Origin: Andrena cerasifolii
Lineage: Eukaryota > Arthropoda > Insecta > Hymenoptera > Andrenidae
Direction: 5' to 3'
Assembly: GCF_050908995.1 (NCBI RefSeq)
Contig: NC_135118.1
Span: forward strand, 2,232,001 to 2,296,000
DNA length: 64,000 nucleotides
Shown here: piece by piece, positions 1 through 12,420 of the stretch
Layout: each line of letters opens with the position of its first letter
How positions within the stretch are numbered: position 1 is the first letter of the stretch
Notes under the pieces: generated by a model
The model's input: only the letters and a program-made list of their open reading frames with translations
The model's database searches: none
What the model was told of the DNA's origin: nothing
Position numbers and translations under genes: made by a program

Positions 1-5
1 ATATA

Positions 6-960
6 CAGGGTCAACGGTTTATCCTGCAACCCGCGCTCGCGCGAACAGGTAAAATGGCAACAGCGCCTCACGGACCCATTCCACTACACCCATGCACCGT
101 TCCGGCGTTCGGAGAGCTGCCAGCGACCGCTGGACAGCAGTGATACCCGAGCTTCGAGAATTTTGGGGTGGTCTCTTTCAAATTAACGTCGCAAAGAGCT
201 ATTCAGAATTTCCCGGCCTGGGTTGAAAAATTTGGGGCCTTTTTCGTATAACTTTTGAACTATAAATAATTTAAAATATTTTACATTTACTTAATTTTTT
301 TTCTATCAATTTTTTCACCATAAGTGTTGTAAAAAGCTTTTGCAAACTGTTTATTAAGGGGTAACTAATGGGACGTGTCTTTGATTGTAGCGGTGTTTGG
401 ATTTTGTTTCTAGAATTTTTGTGTCTGAATGTTTTAGCTACTCAACGCCACGCCCATACCGCCTATGCGCCATTATTGTGGCTTTTACACGCAGGTGGCG
501 AAAAATCTCGGTGCGAGTGGTAAACCGATCATAAAAGCGGAGCGCGCGGCTCGATTACCTGGGGCCGGAAATTCCCAATAGCTCTTTGCGACGTTAATTT
601 GTAAGAGACCATCCTAAAATTTTCGGAGGTCAGGCATCACTGCTGTCCAGGCCTGTGATGCCAGATCGGGGACGGGTTCCCTCGAGAATTTCCCCCACCT
701 CGCGCGCACTACGCCGGAGCTGCGTATCCGTGAGTTGGATTCCGAAGCGCCGAGCTCACGGACACGCTGCTCCGGCGTAGTATGCGCGAGGTGGGGGAAA
801 TTCTCGAGGGAACCCGTCCCCGATCTGGCATCACAGGTCCAGGCAGCTAGCAGCTCTCCGCTGGGCCGGTGCATGGTTGTAGTGGAATGCGTTCGTGAGG
901 CGCTGTTGCCATTTTACAAGTTCGCGCGAGCGCGGGTTTCAGGTTAAAACGCTGACCCTG
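6..960. mobile_element. TA-target TIR element (CAGGGTC family), copy 1
   Basis: The ends are inverted repeats starting CAGGGTCAxCG, followed by the shared block CGCGCTCGCGCGAAC. The element is flanked by TA at 4-5 and 961-962. A second inverted segment lies inside (near 170-200 and 580-620, around ACGTCGCAAAGAGCTATT). No transposase frame is visible, so it is non-autonomous. Other copies sit at 25995, about 27060 and 27935-28995. The TA duplication suggests the Tc1/mariner group, but this is inferred from the ends only. A hAT-type hairpin is inserted at 653-836. Confidence 0.75.
653..836. mobile_element. 184-bp hAT-type hairpin MITE nested in copy 1
   Basis: This is a near-perfect palindrome with ends CTGTGATGCC / GGCATCACAG. 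The 8-bp duplication GTCCAGGC lies at 645-652 and 837-844, matching the 8-bp target duplication of the hAT superfamily. The terminal sequence resembles the larger hAT element at 12421 (CAGTGATGCCAGA). The overlapping open frames in both directions here are products of the palindrome and not genes. Confidence 0.8.
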
Positions 961-1445
961 TACAGTGAGTGTCACTCAAAATCGTACACTGTGACGCTTG
1001 CCAGATTATCGTTTGAAAAATATTGTTATCATAGATGTAGGATGAAGGTATTTTAGGAATAAACACACTAACATAATTGTATTCAATATATACCGATTGC
1101 ATATAAAAAGCTTTATCCGTAATAAAAAAATTATACATATTTGGAAATATTGTATAGAAAATGCCAGTCGCTGAAAATCGGACATGTTGGTACACCTGTA
1201 AAAAGTACGGGAATAACCTGATTTTCTTTTCTGTAACAGTTGGCTATCCTTTTTTTATACCTCCATTCAAATGTTTTGTCTAACTAAAAGTCGCAAATTA
1301 GTGCACAACGGGTAAAATTAATTAAAATGAAGCGAACCACTCTTGAAGAACGGGAATTGGTTATTTACCATTATAAAAATGGAAAAAGCCTAAATAAAAT
1401 AGCTGAAATTATTAATCGGAAAAGGAGTATTATACAGTATATATT

Positions 1446-2742
1446 TGGAGTACAAATTAGTTCGGTCCGTTTTTTTGTGGTCAAAAATGCAATTATTTCA
1501 GAACAAAATGAATGAGCAGATTAATCAAAGTATTGTCCATCGCTGGCTACTACTTTGTCCCACCTCCCAGGCAATTTTCGAATTCCATCTCGAAAAAATG
1601 TCTCGTCTTTTGAGGCGATCCAAGTTAGGAGCCAATTTTCGATTTCTGCGAAAGAAGTGAACCGCTGACCTGCCAAATCGTGCTGCATCCGTCGGAACAA
1701 CCAATAATCTGAAGGAGCAATGTCCGGCGAATGCGGCGGGTGCGGTAAAATATCCCACTTGACCGTTTCCAAATAAGTTTTTACGACTTTTGCGACATGA
1801 GGCTGAGCGTTGTCATGCAAAAGAATAACTTTCTCATGTCTTTGCTCGTATTCCGGCCGTTTTTCTCGTAATGCACGGCGCAAACGAAGCAATTGTAGCC
1901 TATACCGCTGGCCCGTAATGGAATCGCCAGGTTGTAGCAGCTCGTTGTATATAACACCCTTTTGGTCCCACCAGATACACAGCATGACCTTCGAACCATG
2001 AATATTCCGCTTTGGTGTTGATGTTGAGGTCGATGACACCGATTGACCGGCCATAGCGTAATATTTTTTCTTCTTGGGGTTATCGTGGAATATCCATTTC
2101 TCATCCCCAGTTACAATGCGATGTAAAAACCCCCTTTTTTTGTTGCCTTTGAATCAGCTGCTCGCAAGTGTGAAATCGCCTTTCAATGTCTCTTTCTTTC
2201 AGTTCATAAGGCACCCAATTTCCTTCCTTGTGAATCATTCCCATGGATTTCAATCGTACGCAAACTGCTTGTTGCGTAACTCCCAATGATTCTGCAAGCT
2301 CCTCCTGCGTTTGACTCGGATCTTCATCGAGTAATGCCTCCAATTCTGTGGCTTCGAATTTTTTTGGCTCTCCAGAGCGAGGCTTGTCTTCAACGCTGAA
2401 ATCACCATTCTTGAAACGTCGAAACCATTCCCTACATGATTTATCAGTTGGAGCATTATCACCATAAACTTCTACAAGCATACGATGCGGCTTCAGCTGC
2501 ACTTTTCTTCCAATTAAAGCAACAAACTAAAACCTCCCGCAAATGCTGCTTAGTTAACACAAAATTTCACATATTCGACACAGTAAAAAACAGACGTTTT
2601 GTATGAAACTCAAAGCGATATAATCTAAATATTATTGGTAGATATCAAACCACTCTAAAACAATCGAAATCAGCTGTCATTATGAAACATTCATAACAGC
2701 CAGAGTCATCTTTTGAAAACGGAGCGAACTAATTTGTACTCC
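1446..2742 (-). mobile_element. mariner element inserted inside the Tc1 transposase gene
   Basis: The terminal inverted repeats read GGAGTACAAATTAGTTCG at about 1447-1464 and its reverse complement at about 2725-2742. The following CGTTTT block differs by one base between the two ends. Length is about 1.3 kb, typical of mariner. On either side the Tc1 transposase frame is interrupted (before: RSIIQYI; after: LIKRYNECDR), so the mariner arrived later. Its transposase is on the minus strand. Confidence 0.88.
1521..2502 (-). pseudogene. mariner transposase, one frameshift
   Basis: This is a DDE transposase of the mariner family, which excises and reinserts the element at TA. The N-terminal part (2502 down to about 2101) carries a helix-turn-helix region and the linker motif WVPYEL. 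The C-terminal part (about 2090 to 1521) contains LLHDNAQPH and SPDIAPSDYWLF, holding the second and third catalytic aspartates of the DD34D triad. The two parts are in different frames. The shift falls at an A7-G5 run near 2132-2145, just before the block TGDEKW that carries the first aspartate. Otherwise coding capacity is nearly intact, so this is a young inactivated copy or possibly a sequencing error at the homopolymer. Confidence 0.9.
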
Positions 2743-3045
2743 TTAATTAAAAGATATAATGAATGTGATCGTGTATTAAACAAAGTGAGAAGTGAAAAAA
2801 AGAAGAAATTGAATACGCGAGACGAGCGGTGGATTATGAAAATTGTAAAAGATAATCCGAGGATTAGCGCACCAAAATTAACTGCTGATGTAGAAAAGTA
2901 TTTAGGCAAAAAAGTAAGTAATTCCACTGTCAGAAGGATTATTAGACACAATAATTATCATGGACGAGTTGCGCGAAACAAGCCCTACATCAGCCGGCAA
3001 AATAGGAGAAAACGAAGAGAATTCGCAAGAGAATATATATATATA

Positions 3046-3341
3046 ATGTAATTGGGCCGGAATAATCTCAAAACTGAGTTTCTCTCTCTGTAAAAGATTT
3101 TTTTTTTATTTTATTGTTTATGTTCTTATTTACAACTATTTACAACGCTTACCTGTAAAAGAGAAACGGCATTAAATGTCAATTATTCCCCAATTACAAT
3201 CTCTATTTCCTGTTGTCTTTTAATTCGTGGAGCTTTGTCCTTGCACTGGTGTTTACTCCTTAGTCTTTCTAACCTCCTCAGCCAACGCGCCGTGAGTGCG
3301 CGGGCTAATTTAAAAGGGAGTACCCTGTACTTTCTTTGCAT
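3046..3341. mobile_element. ~300-bp unclassified insert in the Tc1 transposase
   Basis: The Tc1 reading frame stops at REYI near 3045 and resumes at KKVSDFWKDVTF near 3345. The intervening ~300 bp has no coding relation to it. An ATATATA-like repeat sits on both sides and may be the target duplication. The insert contains a T-rich stretch at about 3095-3115. The superfamily cannot be told. Confidence 0.45.
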
Positions 3342-4428
3342 ATATAAAAAAAGTTTCTGATTTTTGGAAGGACGTTACTTTTACAGACGAATCTAAATTC
3401 ATGAAAAATACATGTATGGCGAAAGTGTAACGAAGAGATGAAGACACAAAATCTTCGGCCAACGGTGAAGTTTGGAGGATGCCAAATGGTCTGGGGTTGC
3501 ACCTCAGCCTCTGGTATAGGTAATTTAGTATTTACAGATGAAAAGATGGACAAAGGGGGGTATTTAAACATATTGAAAAACAATGTAAAGCAAAGTGCGG
3601 AAAAAATAGGTATTTTAAAAACTTTGAAATTTTATGCCGATAATGACCCCAAACATACTTCCTACTTAGCCAAGAGTTGGTTACTGTATAATTGTCCAAA
3701 GTGATACAAACACCGTCACAATCAGCAGATATCAATGTTATAGAACATGTGTGGCATGAACTGGAAAAATGTTAGATTACACTGCGTTTCTAATAAACAA
3801 CAATTGAAGTCTGCACTGCAAGAAGAGTGGGCAACCATTTCGAAGGAATTTTGCGAAAAAATTGGTGCAATCGGTTCCACGATGACTACAAGCAGTCGAA
3901 AATAATCGTGGATACCTCACAAAATATTGAAATGCACTTTTTTTCTTTTTTTTTCTATTAACGATAATAACATATTTTTGTACATGTACAATTTTCAGTG
4001 ACTGGTATTTTCTGTACATTATTTCCAAATATGTATAACTTTCTTATTACGAATAAAGCTTTTCATTTGCAATCGGTATATATTGAATACAATTATGTTA
4101 GTGTGTTTATTCCTAAAATACCTTCATCCTATATCTATGATAACAATATTTTTCAAACGATAATCTGGCAAGCGTTGCAGTGTACGATTTTGAGTGGCAC
4201 TCACTGTATGTTATGAAACGTTTTGTTCGATAATGGAAAAATATTTTTTAATGCACCCAAACGCAACAGTCTAAATATTTTAAAACAAAAAATACATGAC
4301 TTACAACCACTTTGATAATCACCGGCAGATATGTATTTGAATTTTTTTTTTCGATTTACCAAATAGTTTCGAGTTAAGCAGAGAATGATTGTTTCAGTCG
4401 ATGAATTTCGAAGGGGTGTTTCACCCTC

Positions 4429-5181
4429 TTAAGTGGTTATGCCTAGTCAGGCGGTCAAAAAGAGACGAATATTTGTGAATTTTTTTGAAGAAGCGGAAGC
4501 GTATATTTTTACAGAACTTTTTGCGCTTAAAAGAGCAACATTTAAAGAATATTTGGTAATTTTTTCATAGAAAACTATTTACGTTTATAATAAAATAACA
4601 AGCGACATCCAAGAATCATTTTTAAAAATTTGGTTTTGCGGTGAGCATTTCCATTCGGAACCAGATTATCTAAAATCAAAAAACAAAAAAGATTTCGTTA
4701 GTATATTAATGTATCCTCAGGGTGACGGAGAGAATTTTCCGAAATATTAGGTTAAAACAAAATGGCGGCTATTTAAAGTTGAAATCATGATTCTTTCCTG
4801 CAAAAATCACGCGAAAAACATCAGGATTTCAACTTTAAATAGCCGCGATTTTGTTTTAACTTAATATTTCGGAAATTCCCTCAGTCAACCTGAGGATACA
4901 ATAATATACTAACGAAATCTTTTTTGTTTTTGATTTTAGATAATCTGGTTCCGAATGGCAATGCTCACCGCAAAACCAAATTTTTAAAAATGCTTCTTGG
5001 ATGTCGCCTGTTATTTTATTATAAACGTAAATATTTTTCTACGAAAAAATTACCAAATATTCTTTAAATGTTGCTCTTTTAAGCGCAGAAAGTTCTGTAA
5101 AAATATACGCTTCCGCTTTTTCAAAAAAAATTCACAAATATTCACCTCTTTTCGACCGCCTGATTAGGCATAACCCCTTAA
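4429..5181. mobile_element. TTAA-flanked foldback MITE, copy 1 of 5
   Basis: The two halves are inverted copies of each other almost to the centre (about 4820). The ends read TTAAGxGGTTATGCCTA and its complement ATTAGGCATAACCCCTTAA. TTAA is duplicated at 4429-4432 and 5178-5181. TTAA target choice is the hallmark of piggyBac-type transposition, so this is probably a non-autonomous piggyBac-like element, but no transposase is present to prove it. The sister copy at 62358-63075 is closely similar. Confidence 0.75.
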
Positions 5182-5328
5182 ACTAGTTACTAAAGAAAAT
5201 GAAAATAAATCGTATTCAATATTTTTTAATGCTTTACAAAGTTATACCAGATGCAATGAAAAAAAGATCACACTCGTAATTATTACCTGTAAATACAGCG
5301 ATGGATAACTAACTGCATTTTATATGTA

Positions 5329-6233
5329 AGGGAAAGTGGGGTAAAACGGAACGGGTGGGTAAAACGGAACACCAATGTTTCTGTTAGATAAGAGCTGCGA
5401 ATGAGTTGCTATCGCGTGACATGGAACCAAAGGGTCCTCATAGCATTTTGTGATAGACCATAGACCCCTGCACACGTTATTTTTCCATTAAGAGAGTTGG
5501 AAAAATTTCCGGTATCGATGTTTCAATATTGCGTTGGACTTTCGACCACTTTTCGGTACTTGGATTTGGAAAATTAATAACGGCAAGTACATCGTTGGAT
5601 TCTATAGTCCTTACGCTACATTTTGACGTATATAAAAAGTTCTTTACCTCGCGCTCAAGTGTAAATATTAAATGTTTACTAAATGACTGCATGTAAAGGG
5701 TGGGCCCATGAGGCCTGCACCAGCGCTGAAAAGGAAGATGATACATTTGTACGTGATTTTTGTTCATAAAATAATAAACAAACCGTATTAATCTATCCTT
5801 CTTTTACGATATTATATTTATATATGATTATTTTCCGTAATTTTCATGTTATCTAATAAAATATTTTCTCTTATATGTATAATATATATTTTTGTTATAT
5901 TTTATTTGCAACAGTTATACCTATAACATATATTTATAGATTTTAACATAAACGAATACATTTTAAATCATAAAAATAAAGATTTTGTACGTTTACACGG
6001 TCTTCGAGTGGGTGTTCCGTCTTACCCCACCATTTCAGCGAGGCGAAGATTTCAATACCTCCGGTAAATTTCTTTTTCCGTCGTTCCCAAAGATTTTTCT
6101 TAACAATGACTTTGATTTTCTTATAGTCTAAGGTCCACTGAAGACTCCTGTTGAAGCCTCGTGTCTTTTTCTCCTCCCGATTTTAAGTTATTACCCTCCA
6201 AAGTTAAGCGTTCCGTTTTACCCCACCTTCCCC
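5329..6233. mobile_element. TA-flanked element with GTAAAACGGAAC ends
   Basis: The inverted ends read GGGAAAGTGGGGTAAAACGG and its complement CCGTTTTACCCCACCTTCCC, flanked by TA (5327-5328, 6234-6235). The motif GTAAAACGGAAC recurs just inside the left end and its complement recurs near 6010, as expected of subterminal transposase-binding repeats. A 96-residue minus-strand frame (5477-5767) may be a decayed transposase C-terminus, but I cannot assign it. Confidence 0.65.
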
Positions 6234-6239
6234 TACCTA

Positions 6240-7400
6240 CCATCTAGTGAATCAAATACCGTTTTGTCCAATGAGTGAAAGAATGATTTTTGCTAATACG
6301 CGTAATAATAATTACAAACGAGGTAAAAAAAACGAACTAAACTAATTTTTACACGATAAATATGTAAAAAAAATTTTTTTTTAGAAATGTCATGTACGAC
6401 TTTCCATTTCAATGCCACCAGTTTGTTCCTATAATTCTTATTAATTTCGAATCACTTTCAAATGTAAACAACTTAAAGCTGAAATCACTGGTATGGTTAT
6501 GTTTCATAGAAATATTTATTTACACAGGGTGGGTCAGGGTAGGTGGTATACAACCGGGCATATGGTAATTCGTTGGTTAAAAATGAATTGAAAACGTGGA
6601 ATAAAATTATTTTGAAATTCTGCACGAATCATCTGCTAAGTAGTTAAGAATATTTTCAAAAAAGCCATATTATTTTTACCAAAGGAATTCTCACTGAATT
6701 AATACTAAACGACATAAGAATACTTATATGCACATAATACAGTAACAATGCTCCTTTTTTTTCATATGCATTGTGTCGAATAACGTTAATGTCCTAAATA
6801 AATTCCGTACTGCTCTCACAAAAGGGAGAGTTGATAACCCTTAACCCCAGAAGCAAGTAAATAAAGCTCCGGTCTAGTGGTTTTCTCAAAAAACAAATTA
6901 TCCGTCGCACCCTCCCCAAAATCATGTCAGACGGAAGATATCACCCGGGATATCCCTTGGATATTCAAAACGAACTTCTTCCGGGCTCGCTTGATTGTTT
7001 TGGTGGAGGATCCTGAGCACACCCACGCGCCATTGCTGGCACGTTTCCCCCTTATTAAAGGGGGCAGAGTTTCGCGACAAGGGAGTTAGAAGAAGCAACT
7101 TGGGAGGGTTTTGTGTGCGTCGATGGTGTGAACTAGCGTCGGTCAATCTTTCCCAGTTGGAATAAACTTCTCTGTCAAAACAAAAATAGAGAACCACGCA
7201 GAGTATGAATGATACCGACAAAACTTCGTTCGTGGATAGAAAGTGAAGTGCCGCGAGAACGTTTGGGCGTTTAAAACAGTCAATAAATTATTACAGTAAC
7301 GTTTCTCAAAGTGCAACTCAAAGCCCCCACCATTTATTCGAATCTGTTAGTGAGAGCGAGCCACCAAGCCTCGACAAATAAAGAGTCACCACTTTCATTT
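6240..7400. other. no recognised feature
   Basis: AT-rich sequence without a convincing coding region, inverted repeat or element end. Short open frames at 6877-7221 overlap on opposite strands and show no known motif. Confidence 0.4.
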
Positions 7401-7407
7401 ATGAAAA

Positions 7408-10113
7408 ATGAAATTTGTATGATGTTTGTTTTATCGCAAAGAAAGGACCCTTAGTGGATTGGCGTGATATTTCTGATCAAAATGAGTCCAAATACGGCAT
7501 AAATCGGAACATTTTTAGGATTGTTTATGGGGGTAGAGTACCTATATTCATAGAAATAACTATTTAATTACAGTTTAACAAAATTTGACTTTTTTCGGAG
7601 TTGTAGCATTCAATAGCTGTTTTTTTTACAGGTTTTCGTGCGCAGAAAATGAATCCGCAAACCGTTTGTCGCCATCACCCTCCATTTTTGAGAAATTCGA
7701 TTTTGAAAAAAAAACCCTGCAAATTTTCAACTTTGAACATCTTTTGTGTCGAAACAGTAATACTTAGTCATTCGGTTGCTTGTTCCGTTAAATTATTCTA
7801 TGAACCCCTCCGAATACAACGATCAAAGAGAAAGGAACACACGAAATGCACCCATTTTTGAAGATATCTTTCTATATATTTCAAAAACTAAGGGTCTATC
7901 TTGAATTGCAGTGATTAAGTGTGATGAAAAGCTCTTGTAGTGAAGTGGAATTTAGCGACCCGCAATAAATCGGCGGTTTGGATTGTAAAATCAAATTCTA
8001 AATTAACCGTTCTCTCACTTTCAACGTTTCCAGTTTCGTAAAATGCCAAGTGCCAAGATTCGCTAATTCCTTTGTTTCGTTTAAATAGATCATTGGTTGA
8101 ATATTTTTTGTGGAAGACGATCTTAAGCACTTGCTTAAGGGGACCTTCCGGTCTAAAAGTCGATTTTTTTTTATTTCATTTTTCGAATGTTCAACCTTTT
8201 AGGAATACGTGTTTAAAAAGATTTTTTGAAATTCGTAAAATTCCCGCAGTTATAGGCATTTGAGTAGCAGCAAATGCATGGATGACAGCCGGCCACTCGG
8301 CACTCACGTAAAACTTTAAACACGTTTTTCTCGAAACAGTGTTCTCAAAACGGTGGGACCTGTATTTTCAAAAGTTATTATCCGATTCGACTGAAACTTT
8401 TTTTATTTTGACTAGGGGCGATACCAGAAAAAAATACAAAAAATTAAAAATGTATTATTTTCAAAGGCGATGAAAGGGTGAAAAATATAGGGAAAAAGTG
8501 ATTTCAAACTTCAAGTGTCGTTATTTTCTAGAAAGAAATGTCATTTTTGTAATTTTTTGTATTCCCAAAGCACGTATTAATAAATAGGAAAAACTTCAAT
8601 TCAGTAAACACATTCTTTTTGAGACAAAAAAATGTTTCAAACAGCGGTACTTTATCAGGGCGTCACCGTCACAGTGGAAAGACCCCTTAAGGAGGTTCGA
8701 TACCGGAGCAAAAATAATGAGAAATCTTTGAAAAGTGTTTTGATCTAATGTCCAAAGTGTAGTCCGCATTGTGTTAAAATTTCAAGTCGATTGACAGCAC
8801 GGTTTACGAAAAAATTGAAATCAAAGTTGCGCTCTTATACACAGGCTGTTATGGGAGAAACGATAAAATTTTTATAAAATGTTACACAGAGTCCTTAAAA
8901 ATAGTGAGAAAGTCCTAAAAAATGTTGCAATGAAAAGCTTAAGTATTCCTATGAAATTCTAAAAAAAAAAATTAGACATTTACCGTACGGTTTATTAGAT
9001 AATTGAATAAAGACAGCAATGTGCTCGTATTTGTGGAACTGCCTGAAGGAACTGTTTGAAACGTGGCAACGCCGTACGCCAGGTAGTCATCTATACAGTG
9101 TATACTTGTACAAAGGATACAGTAAAAATGTGTAAAAACACTATCAAGCTGTAAACATGTATTTAGTAATTTGTTGCGACGCCACAAGTGTAAAGTGGAA
9201 AGAGAAAAAAAGATGGACGGAAAGCGACGTTGCCGCATTTCGCTCGCATATTTTACGCTACATTTAATGAAAATATTATATTTCTAACTGCATTAAACAT
9301 ACTTTTTGTTTAATTGAATTCCAAAACAAAATATGTAGTAATAATTTTATTAGGAATAGACATGTAAATAACATTTTTGTCTACATAATTTTTTTTTATC
9401 TCAGATTGGTATTACTTCAGAGCTCCCATGTATAAGCATAGGCGTACCCCTCTCGCCGCCTGCCCCTCAAGTGAGGTATCATCACCGCTGTCGGCGCCGC
9501 ATGTTTTGCTAAACTATTTCGTTTCTGTATTGAAAATAATACGTGATTTACCATTTCTGTTGATGCTTTCCGAAGGAAAAATGTCTGCTGCATCGCGTGG
9601 GGTAGTCAGATTTTACCCTAGACCCTTAGTTTTTGAAATATATAGAAATATATCTTCAAAAATGGGTGGATTTCAGGTGTTCTTTTCCATTTGATCGTTG
9701 TATTCGGAAGGGTTCATAGCATAATTTAACGGAACAAGCAACCGAATAACTAAGTATTACTGTTTCGACACAAAAGATGTTCAAACTTGAAAATTTGCAG
9801 TTTTTTTTTTCAAAATCGAATTTCTCAAAAACTGAGGGTGATGGCGACAAACGGTTTGCGGATTCGTTTTCAGCGCACGAAAACCTGTATATAAAAAAAA
9901 AACGGTTATTGAATGTTACAACTCCGAAAAAAGTCAAATTTTGTTGAACTGTAATTAAATAGTTATTTCTATGAATATAGGTACTCTACCCCTATAAACA
10001 ATCCTAAAAATGTTCCGATTTATGCCGTGTTTGGACTAATTTTGATCAGAAATATCTTGCCAATCCACTAAGGGTCATGTCATTGCGATAAAACAAACAT
10101 CATACAAATTTCA
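7408..10113. mobile_element. 2.7-kb element with ~490-bp inverted arms
   Basis: The left arm (7408 to about 7893) and right arm (about 9623 to 10113) are inverted copies at high similarity. Shared blocks include ATGAAATTTGTATGATGTTT at the outer end and the junction TTTTTGAAATATATAGAAA at the inner end. The 1.7-kb spacer has no recognisable protein and contains a TTAA MITE at 8135-8690. No clear target duplication is visible, so the superfamily is unknown. Confidence 0.6.
8135..8690. mobile_element. short TTAA element nested in the 7.4-10.1 kb element
   Basis: The ends are TTAAGGGGACCTTCC and the complement of TTAAGGGGTCTTTCC, with TTAA at 8135-8138 and 8687-8690. The terminal GGGG after TTAA matches the other TTAA elements in this window. 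The inside is AT-rich without long arms or a gene. Confidence 0.5.
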
Positions 10114-10120
10114 TATCGGA

Positions 10121-11890
10121 TGGTGAGGACCCGGGTAGCTAAGCTCTTGGCCATGGGAATAAACATTGGTTCCAGTACGACTTGAACTTGAACTAGAGAT
10201 AAGTATACCCACCAATGCTCCAGAAAATGCGACACTCCGGTTTCCATTTGCGTTTTGACATTACTGGAAAGGGAAAGCTGCACATTTTGGTAGAGATAAC
10301 TGAAGGAGGAGAACCATCGTTCTTGGAATTGTTACGAAAGCGAAGAGAATAGCTCGTACAGGACATTCAATATTGCATAATTCTATTTCCGATTCCAATA
10401 ATGTAGACGTTGCCGTTGTATTTTTACAGATCAAATGTGAATCGTGCTTTTCGCAGACCAAAGATCGGAAGATTTAACGTCGCGTGATGTTTACTCGTGG
10501 ACGTTGAAAAGGAATTGGAAAGGAATCATTGTTTTCGCGAGGGCCATTATTACTTCTGTTAGTCATTTGTTCGGCCAGCAATTTTATTTAATTTTTTACT
10601 GTTATTTGAAAATCATACTTCAACTGTAGATACATGTCACGCATTTCAGAGTTTCCCAATTTTCCTCCAAATATTAGTATTCAATTTCTGGGCCAGTTCT
10701 TCAGTAACTAGAATTAGATTTTTTTCAACAATATAGTTTCAACAAAATATTTTTCCAATTCTGAAGTGAAGTGCGCGAGTACTCGAGGGATTTCCACAAC
10801 TAAGAAAATAAAAGAAAAGTTATTCTACTTAAGTACATATTTCGATTGATTGCTGCGCGAGGACTTTTGTTCACTTTAGTTGCGTCATTTCATGAATTTC
10901 TTCGAAACAGTCACATCACGGAGGCTGCGTTAACTATGAAAACATTATTCTCTAGCCATCAATGGGAAAATCGAACATACGAAAGAAAATGATGGTTGGT
11001 GGAACAATAGGAAGTTCGCGGAATCGTACATCTCTGATGCTCACTGTAGATACGGAAGGTCCATGGGTATACATACACATAGATCGTAGTCTATCGAGAT
11101 GATTGCAGAAAGGTTAATATTTACAGACGTTCTACACACTGTCTGGGAACGTTCCACGATTTTCCGATTAAAGGATTAAACTACCATTATTGTTTACACA
11201 CAAACAACGCACGATATTAATATAGAGAATAACATAACAATTGCATATCTCGGATCATAGTGACGGTTGTTTACTCGCAAGGATCCTCGTTGAATATTCC
11301 TACTAAACGAAACATGGATACAGCTGAATTACAAAATGGAAACTGACATTTTAAACTTCCATAAGTTATTTCAATTCTGAAGCTAATGATTATAAAACAG
11401 AGTCGAAGTATGAAATGAAAACTGACTGATATCCTAGTTTAGACGACGAAACTAGGATTTTCAAGATGATTATCAACAACGAATTAAAGCAAAATCTATT
11501 AAACGTATAAGGATTTTAGTTTTATGCTCTCATTTTATATTGTAATTGTAAAAAACAATCAAATAATTATTTTCAATATTCCATAAGCTGACTACAGGTA
11601 AACACATCGTGTCGCGAAATCTCTGACAACACGATGGCACAGATCAGCTCTTCCAAGTAACACGGGATGGCTGATTCTAGTTTTTATAGCCAGGGCTAAA
11701 AGAAAAATTGAAGTTCGGTATTCAACATCGATTTTGCATCTTTCGTAATCCATTGAAAAAGTATTACTAATATCGACATAATTTTTGTTCAGCACGTAGA
11801 GATATTTATTTTCTTCAATGCCTGCATGAATTTTAGGGGTTCTGTAAAAAAAAAATAGACGTAGCGCATGGGTATTCGCGTTTTTTACTT
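10121..11890. other. no recognised feature
   Basis: No exon, transposon end or RNA gene could be supported here. Short open frames at 10261-10629 carry no known motif. The 242-residue frame entering from 12320 reads through a hairpin element and is not a gene. Confidence 0.35.
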
Positions 11891-11895
11891 TGCTC

Positions 11896-12224
11896 CGGTG
11901 TTGGAGAAAATACCCTACCGGAGTCCGGACTCCGATCGTAGGGAGGCGGAACGCATGCGCACGATGACGCGGTGTCGTCCAACCAATCAACGCCAAGATG
12001 GGAAATGATGGGAAACGAAACGACGCCAGCGCCATGCCAAGCCAACTAGCCAAGTCAAGTGAGGCCGCAGCCAACCAGCGTTGACAACCGATTCCCCGGC
12101 GACGCTGGTTGGCTGCGGCCTCACTTGACTTGGCTAGTTGGCTTGGCTTGGCGCTGGCGTCGTTTCGTTTCCCATCATTTCCATCGGTATCCGGACTCCG
12201 GTAGGGTATTTTCCTCCAACACTG
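11896..12224. mobile_element. hAT-type hairpin MITE with GGCTGCGGCCTCA core
   Basis: The palindromic ends are CxGTGTTGGAG and CTCCAACACTG, flanked by CTTTGCTC and CTCTGCTC (7 of 8 bases identical), an hAT-sized duplication. The centre has the inverted motif GTTGGCTGCGGCCTCA. The same motif lies at the centre of the hAT MITE at 45426-45820, so the two are one family. Confidence 0.72.
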
Positions 12225-12420
12225 CTCTGCTCCCAAGCAAACTTGAGTTTGCGAGCTGACTGAATATGGCGTTACCCTGTGGTATGAAGAAGCAATTGTT
12301 CGACTAATCCAGGGGTGCACACTAAGTCTGCCCTAGGGCAGTCGGTGAGCCCTCGAGCTTGATCGTGGTATGCTCACCCCCACTCCTCGGTATAATGTCT
12401 CGTGGTGGGGAACTCCATGG

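Larger units (their letters stand above)
1327..3780 (+). pseudogene. Tc1-family transposase, broken by insertions and frameshifts
   Basis: The N-terminal helix-turn-helix part starts at 1327 (MKRTTLEERELVIYHYKNGK) and is cut near 1440 by the mariner. It resumes near 2745 and runs to about 3045 with a second DNA-binding region (residues TVRRIIRHNNY). After a second insert it resumes near 3345 with the first catalytic block FTDESKF, then the DNDPKHTS block at about 3637-3660, then a degraded ADINVIEHVWHEL block near 3727-3765. These three match the D, D and E positions of Tc1 DD34E transposases, which cut and paste at TA. Stops and frameshifts between the blocks show it is dead. Confidence 0.8.
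963..4206 (+). mobile_element. Tc1-like transposon with ~220-bp inverted ends, interrupted twice
   Basis: Long inverted repeats occupy about 963-1185 and 3993-4206. They begin CAGTG and share the ACTCAAAATCGTACACTG block, with TA at 961-962 and 4207-4208. Transposase pieces lie between them on the plus strand. The element is interrupted by a mariner (about 1446-2742) and by a roughly 300-bp insert (about 3046-3341). The left TA is also the right flank of the element at 6-960, so the two insertions abut exactly. Confidence 0.85.

Noticed and set aside
11592..12320. 242-residue minus-strand open frame, the longest here
   Set aside because: Its central third runs through the palindromic hAT MITE at 11896-12224, and its sequence shows no known domain or splice support.
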